The notes beneath the pieces were generated by a model. It worked only from the letters and a program-made list of their open reading frames with translations, ran no database searches and was not told the DNA's origin. Positions 15,883 to 24,174 of a DNA stretch of 64,000 nucleotides are shown piece by piece. This DNA is from a candidate division WOR-1 bacterium RIFOXYB2_FULL_46_45 (lineage in GTDB: Bacteria; Margulisbacteria; WOR-1; XYC2-FULL-46-14), in assembly GCA_001771585.1 (NCBI GenBank), contig MEUE01000001.1:317789-381788 (forward strand). The letters run 5' to 3'. How positions within the stretch are numbered: the first letter of the stretch is position 1; each line of letters begins with the position of its first letter. A program made the translations under genes and the position numbers.

Positions 15883-17651
15883 TAAATCCAATCGCTCCTT
15901 TAGTTGGCTGCCTTTATCTTGTAACCGTTCTGGGGTTTTTGAAAGAAAAATGGTCCCCCTGGCCGTTTCTTTTTTCAATCCCACTGGCTTTTCTGCCGCA
16001 GGAATTGATCTTCTATTATGTAGCCTGCGGAATAATTTTTCTTTTCTACCTAAGCATCAAAATTCGGCGACTAAGTCAGGATTCGGTTTTAAGGCAAAGG
16101 GCAAAGCTTATGCTTCTGGCAATCTTTGTAACCGCTTTGATCGCGGTTTTGGGGCACCGCGGCGCGCTCCTGTTTTTGGCCGCTTTGCCGGTTCCCGCGG
16201 CAATCGGCTACGGCCTACTGCACCACAACCTGTTTGAAGTCGACGAGATCATTAAACAATCGATCCTCTATTCCGTAACGCTGCTTTTGATCACCGCCCT
16301 TTACGGACTTTTTCTGTGGTTTTCAAACCTTTATCTGGAAGGGCTGATCTTTTCGCAAAACCGGATGGTGATCCTCTTCTCCGCGATCTTTTTCCTTTTT
16401 TATTTCAAAAGCCTGGCGCGTCCGGTCAAAGCAACGATTGACCATCTGTTTTTCCGCAAAAAATCCGATTCCCCGAAAGTTCTGGCTAAAATAAGGGACA
16501 GCCTGGCATCGATTATGGACCTTGATTCGCTGGTCACAACCATCAAGGGCGTAATACTGGAAAACCTAGCGGTCCAAAACTGCGAACTGCTTCTGGTTGA
16601 AAAATTGCCCGCCGATTCCGCGCTGGTAAAACTGGCGCGGGAAAGAAAAAAGATTATCTCAAACAATGAACTGGAAAATAACCCGCGTTTTTTTAAGGTT
16701 CTGGCGGAAATGGCGCGGCTGGAAGCCGCTTTCATTGAACCGATCTTTTTCCACGAAAAGATGATCGGGCTTTTGGTTGTTGGAAAGCCGCAGCCGGGGA
16801 CCTCTTTTACTCTTTCGGACATCGCGCTTTTAAATTTTCTTGCCAACCAGGCGGGTGTGGCAATTGAAAACGCCCGCCTTTTCGATTCAACCGACAAGGC
16901 CAAGCGCGAACTCTCCGCTTTAAACCAGGTCCTCGAAAAAAAGGTCAAGGAACGCACCTCCGAATTGCAGGAGCGGAGCGCCGAGCTTGAAACGGTCAAC
17001 CAAAAAGTGGCCCTGGCGACCAAGTATAAAGGAGAATATCTTTCAAGCATGTCGCACGAACTTAGGACCCCGTTAAACGGCATTCTCGGTTTTACGGACC
17101 TGATACTTGAAAAAATTTACGGCGAGATACCTGAAAAAGTATCGGAAACCCTGCTGGAACTAAAGAAAAACGGCCAGTTCCTCTTGCGGACCATTAACAA
17201 CATTCTGGACTATTCAAAAATCGACGCCGGAAAGCTGGAACTGCAACTTGAGGATTTTTCACCAAAAGAGCTGATTGAATCGGTTGTGGTCCCAAATGTT
17301 GAACCGTCGATTCCGGACAATCTTCCGATTACCAAAGGAGACAGCAAGCGGATAAAACAAATCCTCTCCAACCTGATCGACAATGCCGTAAAGTACGCCG
17401 GCCGGGGGAAAATTTCAGTCGGCGCCGCGGTGAAAGAGAACAACCTGGTTTTTCAGGTTAAGGATGCCGGTCCGGGGATCCCCGCGGAGCGGATCGAAAA
17501 GATTTTTTCTCAATTTGAAGAGCCGAACGGCCGCGGCCTGGGCTTGGCCCTAAGCCGCAAGCTGGCCGAACTACATAAGGGAAAACTCACGGTTGAAAGC
17601 AAAACCGGGAAAGGTTCGGTTTTTACCGTTTCTTTGCCGCTTATAAAATGA
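15879..17651 (+). CDS. Membrane-bound sensor histidine kinase with GAF domain
   Basis: The protein is 590 residues. Several hydrophobic segments fill residues 5-190. A GAF-type domain follows at about 205-345 (L-L-N-F-L-A-N-Q-A-G-V-A-I-E-N-A-R-L-F), then a short coiled coil. The HisKA motif is M-S-H393-E-L-R-T-P-L-N-G, and the ATPase domain has N-L-I-D-N-A-V-K-Y-A, D-A-G-P-G-I-P and G-R-G-L-G-L-A-L. All key residues for autophosphorylation are present. No response regulator lies next to it, so it is an orphan kinase. It is coupled on both sides (ATGA) to the small membrane protein and to the unknown 338-residue protein, which may be its input or output partners. Confidence 0.9.
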   Translation: MINPIAPLVGCLYLVTVLGFLKEKWSPWPFLFSIPLAFLPQELIFYYVACGIIFLFYLSIKIRRLSQDSVLRQRAKLMLLAIFVTALIAVLGHRGALLFLAALPVPAAIGYGLLHHNLFEVDEIIKQSILYSVTLLLITALYGLFLWFSNLYLEGLIFSQNRMVILFSAIFFLFYFKSLARPVKATIDHLFFRKKSDSPKVLAKIRDSLASIMDLDSLVTTIKGVILENLAVQNCELLLVEKLPADSALVKLARERKKIISNNELENNPRFFKVLAEMARLEAAFIEPIFFHEKMIGLLVVGKPQPGTSFTLSDIALLNFLANQAGVAIENARLFDSTDKAKRELSALNQVLEKKVKERTSELQERSAELETVNQKVALATKYKGEYLSSMSHELRTPLNGILGFTDLILEKIYGEIPEKVSETLLELKKNGQFLLRTINNILDYSKIDAGKLELQLEDFSPKELIESVVVPNVEPSIPDNLPITKGDSKRIKQILSNLIDNAVKYAGRGKISVGAAVKENNLVFQVKDAGPGIPAERIEKIFSQFEEPNGRGLGLALSRKLAELHKGKLTVESKTGKGSVFTVSLPLIK

Positions 17652-18664
17652 GCAGCCCGATTATTAATCCGAATAATTTGCCAAAGGGCGGCCAGGGAGA
17701 ATCGATGGCCGCGTCGGGGGCTATGATTGTTTCCGGGCTGGATAAAGAACTGAAGCCCAAATCCGAAGTGGTTATCAAAGATCCCAAAGCAAACCTGAAA
17801 GAACTTGATGAATATATCCTAAAACTGACCAACACCACCCCTCTTGACCAGGTTAAAAAATGGGAACAAAAAAATACCGGTGGAAAGAAAGAAGAAGAAA
17901 GGAAACCGGCAAGATTTAAGGCCTTTTATTCGCCAAGCGCTCCGGCCGAACCTTTTGAATGGAATAAAAAGGGAAAAAGCGGCAATTTTATCCTGGATTT
18001 TTTCCTTTCTCTCCAGCATGAAATCTTAAAAAGGGTCCTCTTTTTTGCCCTCAACCCGGAGTTGAACGAATTATCCAAGCTGGCGGAAGAGCTGAACATA
18101 AACACCAAAGGATGGAACCTTGAAAAATTCCACGTCGGACCGGACGGCGAAGCGATCCTCTCTTCCGACTTGACCCCCGAAGAAAAAAAGATCCTGCTCT
18201 TAAAAGAGGAGCTCAAAATCCTTATAATCGGCGAGATCCTCGAAGATGAATGGGTCGGTTTATTGGTGATCAAGCTTAGGAAAAATTACGTACTGAAAAC
18301 CCTGATCGGTTTGAATGTGAAGATCGAAGAGCTCATAATTTCCGCCAAGCAGATCGCCTGGCTCAAGCTGATCGCGGAACTGAAGGCGATGCACCTTAAG
18401 CGGGTCTTCTGCGGATCGAAAAAGGATTTTGATTCTTATTCGAAAGTGATACTCAACCTGACCCAAAAGATCAGGAAAATCGACTTGAACCTGCCGGGAG
18501 AACTGATGAATCTGGTCAAGACCCATTTGGAAAAACTGGCCCTTGAAACAGCGGTCTATAAATTGGAACTTTTGCGCTCGCTCCAAAAGATCAGCCCCGA
18601 CAAAGCGAGGGAAAAAGATATCAAGTGGCTAGAGTCGACCGCGGCGCATCTAAAACATGTGTAA
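17648..18664 (+). CDS. Unknown helical protein coupled to the histidine kinase
   Basis: I do not recognise this 338-residue protein. Its first 100 residues are polar, low in order and rich in Lys/Pro. The rest looks all-helical, with Leu/Lys/Glu-rich stretches such as E-L-S-K-L-A-E-E-L-N-I and L-L-K-E-E-L-K-I-L-I-I-G-E-I-L. It has no signal peptide and no clear membrane span. Its ATG overlaps the stop of the histidine kinase (ATGA), so it is likely made with it and may be a downstream effector or scaffold. The last 15 bases overlap the convergent queE. Confidence 0.7.
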   Translation: MSSPIINPNNLPKGGQGESMAASGAMIVSGLDKELKPKSEVVIKDPKANLKELDEYILKLTNTTPLDQVKKWEQKNTGGKKEEERKPARFKAFYSPSAPAEPFEWNKKGKSGNFILDFFLSLQHEILKRVLFFALNPELNELSKLAEELNINTKGWNLEKFHVGPDGEAILSSDLTPEEKKILLLKEELKILIIGEILEDEWVGLLVIKLRKNYVLKTLIGLNVKIEELIISAKQIAWLKLIAELKAMHLKRVFCGSKKDFDSYSKVILNLTQKIRKIDLNLPGELMNLVKTHLEKLALETAVYKLELLRSLQKISPDKAREKDIKWLESTAAHLKHV

Positions 18665-19342
18665 AATTTTGTGAACTTGCGGAATAATCTTCACCCTCTC
18701 CAATTTCCTTTTCGCCACCGCCTGAAAAGACAACAGCTGGTCTTTTTTTATTTTGATCGGATGAAGGGGCTGAAGAACCAGCGGGATAAGCGGGCTGATT
18801 TGGGAAATTAAACCGGCCGCCTCGTCAATATCTTTCGTCGTAACTTCCGGGCCGACCGGAAATTTGACAAAGAGTTCTTTGCCCGAAGTATAGGCAATTT
18901 CCATAAAGTGAAAATGTTCTTTCGCGTGCCCCGCCTTAAAATCCATCGAAATAATATTAACATGATTAATAATTTCGCTTAAATGATTGGGGAGCGTTCC
19001 ATTTGTTTCCAGATACACCGGGATTTTTAACTCCGGAAGGAATTTGGCCAAAAAATCGACCTGAAGAAGCGGCTCTCCGCCGGTGATGCTGATTGCCGAA
19101 TGAAGGTTTTTGTTTTTGGTAAAAGAAGAGACGATCTCAAGCAGTTTCTCTGCCGTAACCGGATTGTCGATTTTCTTATCTTCAACTTTGAATTGTGGTT
19201 GAAGCGTAAGCGCCTCTTTGGAATCGCAATAATCGCAGCTTAAATTACAGCCCGAAAAACGGATAAAGAGCTGGCGGTCGCCGACATAAAGACCTTCCCC
19301 CTGGATTGAAGAAAAGATTTCATGAAGTTGAGCTCCGCTCAT
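18650..19342 (-). CDS. queE: 7-carboxy-7-deazaguanine synthase
   Basis: The 230-residue radical SAM enzyme has the F-S-S-I-Q-G-E-G start of QueE and the cluster motif C32-x3-C36-x2-C39 in G-C-N-L-S-C-D-Y-C-D. The SAM-binding I-T-G-G-E-P-L-L-Q follows. It makes the deazaguanine ring of queuosine precursors from carboxytetrahydropterin. No other queuosine gene is in the window. It overlaps scpB by 4 bases in a minus-strand operon. Confidence 0.93.
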   Translation of the reverse strand: MSGAQLHEIFSSIQGEGLYVGDRQLFIRFSGCNLSCDYCDSKEALTLQPQFKVEDKKIDNPVTAEKLLEIVSSFTKNKNLHSAISITGGEPLLQVDFLAKFLPELKIPVYLETNGTLPNHLSEIINHVNIISMDFKAGHAKEHFHFMEIAYTSGKELFVKFPVGPEVTTKDIDEAAGLISQISPLIPLVLQPLHPIKIKKDQLLSFQAVAKRKLERVKIIPQVHKILHMF

Positions 19343-19851
19343 ACCGGCTGGGGAAGTTCGTGGTGGCTTCCCAATCCAAAGTGCTTGAGAAATTCGGTTG
19401 TAGTGCCATAGAGGATCGGCCGCCCCGGCCCATCACTCCTCCCCTTTTCTTCTATCATCCCGCGCGCGATCAAGGTTTCTATCACCCCGTCGGAAAAGAC
19501 CCCTCGGATCCGCTCGATCTCGGGCTTGGTCACCGGCTGTTTGTAGGCGATGATCGCCAAAGTTTCGAGCGCCTGGGGGGTGATCCGCGCCTCTTTGGGA
19601 AAATTGCGCAAAAGATCGATGTAGGAAGCGCAGTCGGGATTGGTCCCCCAGATATACCCATCGGCAATCTTTAGGACATTAATCCCTCTTCCCTTATATT
19701 CTTCACTAAGCTCGTTTAAGACCGCCCCAATCGAATCTTCGGGAAGACCGGTCAAACCGGAAAGTTCCGAAAGCGAAAGGGGCTCCCTGGCGGCAAAAAG
19801 GAGCGCCTCCAGTATTTTTTTAGTCTCTTGAAACACCAATGTGGATTTCAC
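19339..19851 (-). CDS. scpB: Segregation and condensation protein B
   Basis: The 170-residue protein consists of two winged-helix domains, with typical ScpB segments I-L-E-A-L-L-F-A-A-R-E-P-L-S, P-Q-A-L-E-T-L-A-I-I-A-Y-K-Q-P-V-T-K-P-E-I and G-R-P-I-L-Y-G-T-T. It binds ScpA and SMC in the bacterial condensin that organises chromosomes. It overlaps scpA by 32 bases, as often seen in this pair, which implies balanced synthesis. Confidence 0.96.
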   Translation of the reverse strand: MKSTLVFQETKKILEALLFAAREPLSLSELSGLTGLPEDSIGAVLNELSEEYKGRGINVLKIADGYIWGTNPDCASYIDLLRNFPKEARITPQALETLAIIAYKQPVTKPEIERIRGVFSDGVIETLIARGMIEEKGRSDGPGRPILYGTTTEFLKHFGLGSHHELPQPV

Positions 19852-20548
19852 CGAATTTTTCTCCTTGTAAAAGATAGATAAACTTCTGCCGGGTCAGCTC
19901 CAGCACCGCTAAAAATGTTACCACAATTTCAAGCCTGGTTCCAGAGACAAATAATTCTTCAAGCCGCACCCGTTCTTTGCCGTAAAGGATTTTTTTGACT
20001 TCCTCAATCCGCCGGGGAAGAGTGATCGGTTCTTCCGTTATCGCCCTGATCTCTTCTTCTTCCCGCGCTTCCCGCCAGATTTTCTGAAAAGCAAAGACCA
20101 GTTCTTCCAAAGAGACCTTGCCTAAATTGATCGGAACTTCTTTTGCAATATTTTCTTCTTCAAAATGATAACGGGAATAAACTTTGGCAAAATGTTCTTT
20201 TCGCTCCCGAAGCCGCAAAGCTAAGTCGCGATAGACGCCGTACTCTTTGATATGCGCGGCCAGGTCAAGCTCAATCTCTTCCTCTTCTTGTATCCCGCTT
20301 AAGGTCGGCGGCTCCGGCAGGAGCTTCTTTGATTTCATCTCCAACAGGCAGGCTACCATGACCAAAAATTCGGCCGCCCGGTTCAGGTTCAAAGTGCGCA
20401 AATTCTCTTTTAGATAAAGGTGATATTCGGAGGTGATCTTGGTTAAAGAGACGTCATAAACATCGATCCTCCCCTCTTTAATCGCCTGGAGCAGAAGATC
20501 AAACGGACCTTCGTAAGTAGCCGTTTTTACCGAATACGTTTCCTGCAT
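19820..20548 (-). CDS. scpA: Segregation and condensation protein A (kleisin)
   Basis: From this ATG the protein is 242 residues, starting M-Q-E-T-Y-S-V-K-T and leading into Y-E-G-P-F-D-L-L-L-Q-A-I, the conserved ScpA N terminus that contacts SMC. A Glu-rich middle follows, then a C-terminal winged helix (V-T-F-L-A-V-L-E-L-T-R-Q-K). A longer frame reaching to 20641 only reads through the end of trpS with arginine-rich nonsense, so the later ATG, 1 base after the trpS stop, is used. Confidence 0.95.
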   Translation of the reverse strand: MQETYSVKTATYEGPFDLLLQAIKEGRIDVYDVSLTKITSEYHLYLKENLRTLNLNRAAEFLVMVACLLEMKSKKLLPEPPTLSGIQEEEEIELDLAAHIKEYGVYRDLALRLRERKEHFAKVYSRYHFEEENIAKEVPINLGKVSLEELVFAFQKIWREAREEEEIRAITEEPITLPRRIEEVKKILYGKERVRLEELFVSGTRLEIVVTFLAVLELTRQKFIYLLQGEKFGEIHIGVSRD

Positions 20549-20549
20549 C

Positions 20550-21521
20550 TCAAAAAAGACCCATCGCTTTTTTTGCTTCGGACAAGGTCTGTGAAGCGAT
20601 CGCGCGTGCCTTCTTGGCCCCCGCCTCCAGGATTTCGTCAATATTTTTTATTTTCCCGCGCCGCTCTTTGATCGGGGCCAAATATTCTTCAAGCTGTCTT
20701 AACAATTCCTTTTTGCACTCAACACAGCCGCGTTCGGCTTTTTTACACTCTTCGGCTATCTGTTTGATTTTGGGAGCGGTAAAAATCTCGTGAAAATCAA
20801 AAACGGTACAGACCTCCGGATGCCCTTTATCGGTTTTGACAACCCGCGCCGGGTCGGTGATCATCATATTTACTTTCTTTTTTAATTCTTCGGACGAATC
20901 GGAAAGATTGATCGCGTTGTTATAACTTTTGCTCATCTTCCGCCCGTCGGTCCCGGGGACATTGGGGGTTTTGGTTAAAAGATCCTTGGGCATCGGGAAC
21001 AATTCCCCGTAAAAATTATTAAAACGCCGCCCAATCTCTCTGGTCAGTTCGATATGCGGAAGCTGGTCTTCCCCCACCGGGACATAGTCGGCCTTGTAGA
21101 TTAAAATATCGGCCGCCTGGAGGACCGGGTAACCGAGGAATCCGTAGGTCCCCAAATCTTTCCCTTTGATCTCTTCGATTTTACTTTTATAGGTCGGAAC
21201 CCGCTCGACCCAGGAGAGCGGAGTTATCATTGAAAAGATCAGGTGGAGCTCCGAATGTTCCGGGACATCGGATTGTTTGAAGATGACGCTTTTTTCGGGA
21301 TCAAGCCCAATTGCCAGAAGATCGGCGGCGACCTCTTTTACGGTTGAATGGAGCTCTTTGGGATTATCATAAAAGGTGGTCAAAGCGTGCAGGTCGGCGA
21401 TAAAGAAAAAACATTCATATTCGTCCTGGAGTTTTTTCCAGTTTTCCAAAGCACCGAGTAAATTACCCAGATGTAATTTCCCGGTCGGCTGGATCCCTGA
21501 AAGAACGCGTTTTTTCCTCAT
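20550..21521 (-). CDS. trpS: Tryptophanyl-tRNA synthetase
   Basis: This 323-residue class I synthetase has the HIGH-type K-L-H-L-G-N near the N terminus and an exact K-M-S-K-S in G-R-K-M-S-K-S-Y-N-N. The TrpRS signature G-Y-P-V-L-Q-A-A-D-I-L-I-Y and V-P-V-G-E-D-Q are also present. It charges tRNA-Trp. The ATG lies 9 bases from a TATAAT on the minus strand, with no ribosome site. Confidence 0.97.
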   Translation of the reverse strand: MRKKRVLSGIQPTGKLHLGNLLGALENWKKLQDEYECFFFIADLHALTTFYDNPKELHSTVKEVAADLLAIGLDPEKSVIFKQSDVPEHSELHLIFSMITPLSWVERVPTYKSKIEEIKGKDLGTYGFLGYPVLQAADILIYKADYVPVGEDQLPHIELTREIGRRFNNFYGELFPMPKDLLTKTPNVPGTDGRKMSKSYNNAINLSDSSEELKKKVNMMITDPARVVKTDKGHPEVCTVFDFHEIFTAPKIKQIAEECKKAERGCVECKKELLRQLEEYLAPIKERRGKIKNIDEILEAGAKKARAIASQTLSEAKKAMGLF

Positions 21522-21530
21522 AGTTTTTTT

Positions 21531-21536
21531 ATTATA
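21531..21536 (-). promoter_or_regulatory. -10 box of trpS
   Basis: TATAAT on the minus strand, 9 bases before the trpS ATG and next to the stop of the PBP gene. No clear -35. Confidence 0.4.
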
Positions 21537-23114
21537 TCATAACCCGTCCGGCGGAACATTGAGGTAACGGAGCGATTCGTCGACCACCCGTTGAAAGACC
21601 GGCGCGGCGGTACTCTCACCCCAGATCGAACCTTTCGGATCATCAATGATCACCAAACAAACCAGCCGCGGTTTTTTAAGCGGCGCGATCCCGATAAAAG
21701 AGGCGATGTAGTTCCCCTTCATGTAGGCGCCGGAGCCGACCGCCACCTTTTGCGCGGTCCCGGTCTTCCCTCCGACATGGTATCCTTTGATCTTGGCGTG
21801 CCGTCCCGACCCTTTTAAAACGATATTTTCCATCAAACCGAGCATCTCTTCGGCGGTCTTTTTCGAAACCGACCGCCCGTAATACTCGGCGGAATAACTT
21901 TTAACGTAAGAGCCGTCGCGGCTCTCAATTCTTTTAACCAAATGCGGCTTGAGCACCAACCCCTCTTTGCCGAAAGAACCGACCGCCGCCAAAAGCTGCA
22001 TAGGGGTGACCGCGATGCTTTGGCCAAAACTTAGCATCGCGATATCCGGAGTGTACCAGTTATTATAATGGCGCAGGATGCCGGAAGATTCGCCATCAAG
22101 GCCAAAGCCGGTCTTCTCTCCAAAACCGAAGGCCTTGATATGATTGTAAAATTTCTCTTTCCCAAGCTTCATCGAGATCTGCGCCATGGCGGTGTTGATC
22201 GACTGTTCAAGCGCGTACGAAATCGATATCTCTTTTCCCGGCCAATTGATTTGATGGGAATTGCCGATTGTTTTTCCCCCAACCACAATCTGGTTCAACG
22301 CCTGCAATTTTGAATCGATTGTGATCGTCCCCTGGTCCAACCCCGAAGCGGCGGTGATCAGTTTAAAGGTCGAGCCCGGCTCATACACCAGGCAGGCACG
22401 CGAGTTCCAGGTTTTTGGATCAAATTTGGAATAATTGTTCGGATCAAAATCGGGTTTCGAAGCCAGGGCCAGGATCCCGCCGTCTTTCAAATCCATCATT
22501 ACCGCGGTCCCGGAGATCGCAGAGAATTTTTTTATGGCGGCCGAAAGCTCCCGCTCAACCGCGTATTGGATCTTTTGATTGATCGTCAAGACAATGTTCA
22601 TCCCGTCTTCTTCGGTATCGAGCTTTTTGCTCTTTGCCTGCAGGAATTCAAAACCGATCGGATCGGCATAGGTTTTGATCCAACCCTCTTTCGAGCGCAG
22701 GTATTCGTCGTAGGCCTGTTCAATCCCGGCCAACCCTTCGTTATCGGCTCCGGTAAAACCGACCACCTGTGAGGCTAGATGCGCGTTGGGATAGACCCGC
22801 TTTTTCTCTTCGATCACAACCATTCCGGGAAGTTTTTCAGCCGGCGGACGGTCAAGTTTTCTCTTGATCCATTTAAATTCTCCGGTATTGGTATAAATCG
22901 AATAAGTGGAAAGCGATGTTGCCAAAACCGCCCCGTCCGAACTTACGATGTCGCCGCGATCGGTGGCAATGCGGATAAAGCGCCGCTGCTGAACCTCGGC
23001 CTTTTGCTTGTAAAAATTATATTGCAGGATCTGAATCCTGAACAGAGCCAGGAAAAATACCACTCCCAATACGATAAAAGCCGCAATCGCGGAAGAAACC
23101 CTCTTCCTATCCAC
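21537..23114 (-). CDS. ftsI: Class B penicillin-binding protein (FtsI/PBP2-type transpeptidase)
   Basis: This 525-residue protein has one N-terminal membrane helix (about 9-28), a dimerisation domain (T-D-R-G-D-I-V-S-S-D-G) and a transpeptidase domain. All three active-site motifs are present: S248-T-F-K251, S304-I-N306 and K-T-G-T near residue 455. It crosslinks peptidoglycan outside the inner membrane. No PASTA domains are present. The assignment to the division enzyme FtsI over another class B PBP is likely but not proven, since no other dcw cluster gene is nearby. It overlaps holA by 8 bases. Confidence 0.85.
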   Translation of the reverse strand: MDRKRVSSAIAAFIVLGVVFFLALFRIQILQYNFYKQKAEVQQRRFIRIATDRGDIVSSDGAVLATSLSTYSIYTNTGEFKWIKRKLDRPPAEKLPGMVVIEEKKRVYPNAHLASQVVGFTGADNEGLAGIEQAYDEYLRSKEGWIKTYADPIGFEFLQAKSKKLDTEEDGMNIVLTINQKIQYAVERELSAAIKKFSAISGTAVMMDLKDGGILALASKPDFDPNNYSKFDPKTWNSRACLVYEPGSTFKLITAASGLDQGTITIDSKLQALNQIVVGGKTIGNSHQINWPGKEISISYALEQSINTAMAQISMKLGKEKFYNHIKAFGFGEKTGFGLDGESSGILRHYNNWYTPDIAMLSFGQSIAVTPMQLLAAVGSFGKEGLVLKPHLVKRIESRDGSYVKSYSAEYYGRSVSKKTAEEMLGLMENIVLKGSGRHAKIKGYHVGGKTGTAQKVAVGSGAYMKGNYIASFIGIAPLKKPRLVCLVIIDDPKGSIWGESTAAPVFQRVVDESLRYLNVPPDGL

Positions 23115-23985
23115 GGCAGATCTCTTCCGCCAAAAGCGGCATGACCGCTTTTGGCGATTCCCCTTTCTTTAAAAGCAGGTCCGAAGCGTAAATTTTTTCC
23201 AATATCCCCCAAAGGGCGGCGGCGGTAAACCGCTTGCTTTGCTCAAGGCACTTTTTCAGATAATAGCCGCCGGCCGCAAGTCGGTTGGTCTTTGCCAGAA
23301 AGAGGGCGCGAAACTGCGAAAAAAGCAGACCCAAAAGCGGGACCATCTCTTCGTTGTTTTTAATCATCTTTTCAAGCAGGCGCAGAGACTTACCCAGGTT
23401 TTTATTTTTAAGCGCGTCTGAAAAAGCAAAAACATTCACGTCCTGTTGTGAAGCCAGCGCCAAAATCGCATCGTTGTCTATCTGTTTTTTGTCTCCGCAA
23501 TAGGCGGAGAGTTTTTTGATCTCGGACGAAAGGGCAAAAAGATTTTTTCCGCTTATGGCAACCAGAAGCAGGGAATCTTCGCGGTTAATCGCGTTTCCAA
23601 TTGATCGGGCGTATTGGATCACCCATTGGGCCGCTTTTTCATCGTCCCAGTCGCCAAAGCTTTTGAATTCTTTGACCGACCCCATCAGCTTATAATTGGC
23701 ACGGCGGCGGTCCAGACTGTGCGGTTGAATAAAGACCAGTTCAACTTGGGGATCAAGGTTTTTAAGCGCGAAAAGGAAGGACTCGTCATCGTTTTTAAAA
23801 TCAAAATCATAAACAAAGATCAGGCGGGAGGAGTAAAAGAGCGACGGGAGGCTCAAGTTTTCGATAATTTCGGTGGCGGATGGATTTTCGAGCGTTTCAA
23901 AAGAGCGATCCTTAAACTTCTCTTTTATCCGCTTAAGTTCTTCCGCTATTAAATACTCTTCGTCGCCGATGATGAGGTTGATCAT
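23107..23985 (-). CDS. holA: DNA polymerase III delta subunit
   Basis: The 292-residue protein starts with I-N-L-I-I-G-D-E-E-Y-L-I-A-E-E-L-K-R-I, the degenerate AAA+ opening of HolA. D-F-K-N-D-D-E-S-F, L-F-A-L-S-S-E-I-K-K-L and the C-terminal collar region with L-L-S-Q-F-R-A-L-F-L-A-K match the family. It is the clamp-opening wrench of the clamp loader. Its partner holB is at 26954. Confidence 0.93.
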   Translation of the reverse strand: MINLIIGDEEYLIAEELKRIKEKFKDRSFETLENPSATEIIENLSLPSLFYSSRLIFVYDFDFKNDDESFLFALKNLDPQVELVFIQPHSLDRRRANYKLMGSVKEFKSFGDWDDEKAAQWVIQYARSIGNAINREDSLLLVAISGKNLFALSSEIKKLSAYCGDKKQIDNDAILALASQQDVNVFAFSDALKNKNLGKSLRLLEKMIKNNEEMVPLLGLLFSQFRALFLAKTNRLAAGGYYLKKCLEQSKRFTAAALWGILEKIYASDLLLKKGESPKAVMPLLAEEICRG

Positions 23986-24004
23986 ATTTTTTGGGAAACA
24001 AATT

Positions 24005-24077
24005 AGCCGACGGTCGGAGTTGAACCGACAACCTACTGATTACAAATCAGTTGCTCCGCCAATTGAGCTACGTCGGC
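24005..24077 (-). tRNA. tRNA-Thr (anticodon TGT)
   Basis: The 73-base cloverleaf has acceptor stem GCCGACG paired to CGTCGGC, D-arm GCTC...GAGC, anticodon loop TTTGTAA between ACTGA and TCAGT, and T-loop GTTCAAC. The CCA end is not encoded. It lies 14 bases downstream of a second tRNA-Thr on the same strand. Confidence 0.96.
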
Positions 24078-24091
24078 CCGAAAAATTATTC

Positions 24092-24164
24092 AGCCATCGG
24101 TCAGAATCGAACTGACGACCTGCTGTTTACGAAACAGCTGCTCTGCCAACTGAGCTACGATGGC
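24092..24164 (-). tRNA. tRNA-Thr (anticodon CGT)
   Basis: The 73-base cloverleaf has acceptor GCCATCG paired to CGATGGC, anticodon loop TTCGTAA between GCTGT and ACAGC, and T-loop GTTCGAT. CCA is not encoded. It precedes the TGT tRNA in the transcript, so both Thr isoacceptors are probably made together. Confidence 0.96.
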
Positions 24165-24174
24165 GCGGATTAAT

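Noticed and set aside
20549-20641. Longer N terminus for ScpA
   Set aside because: It reads the end of trpS in another frame and gives an Arg-rich stretch absent from ScpA; the ATG at 20548 leads directly into the conserved start.
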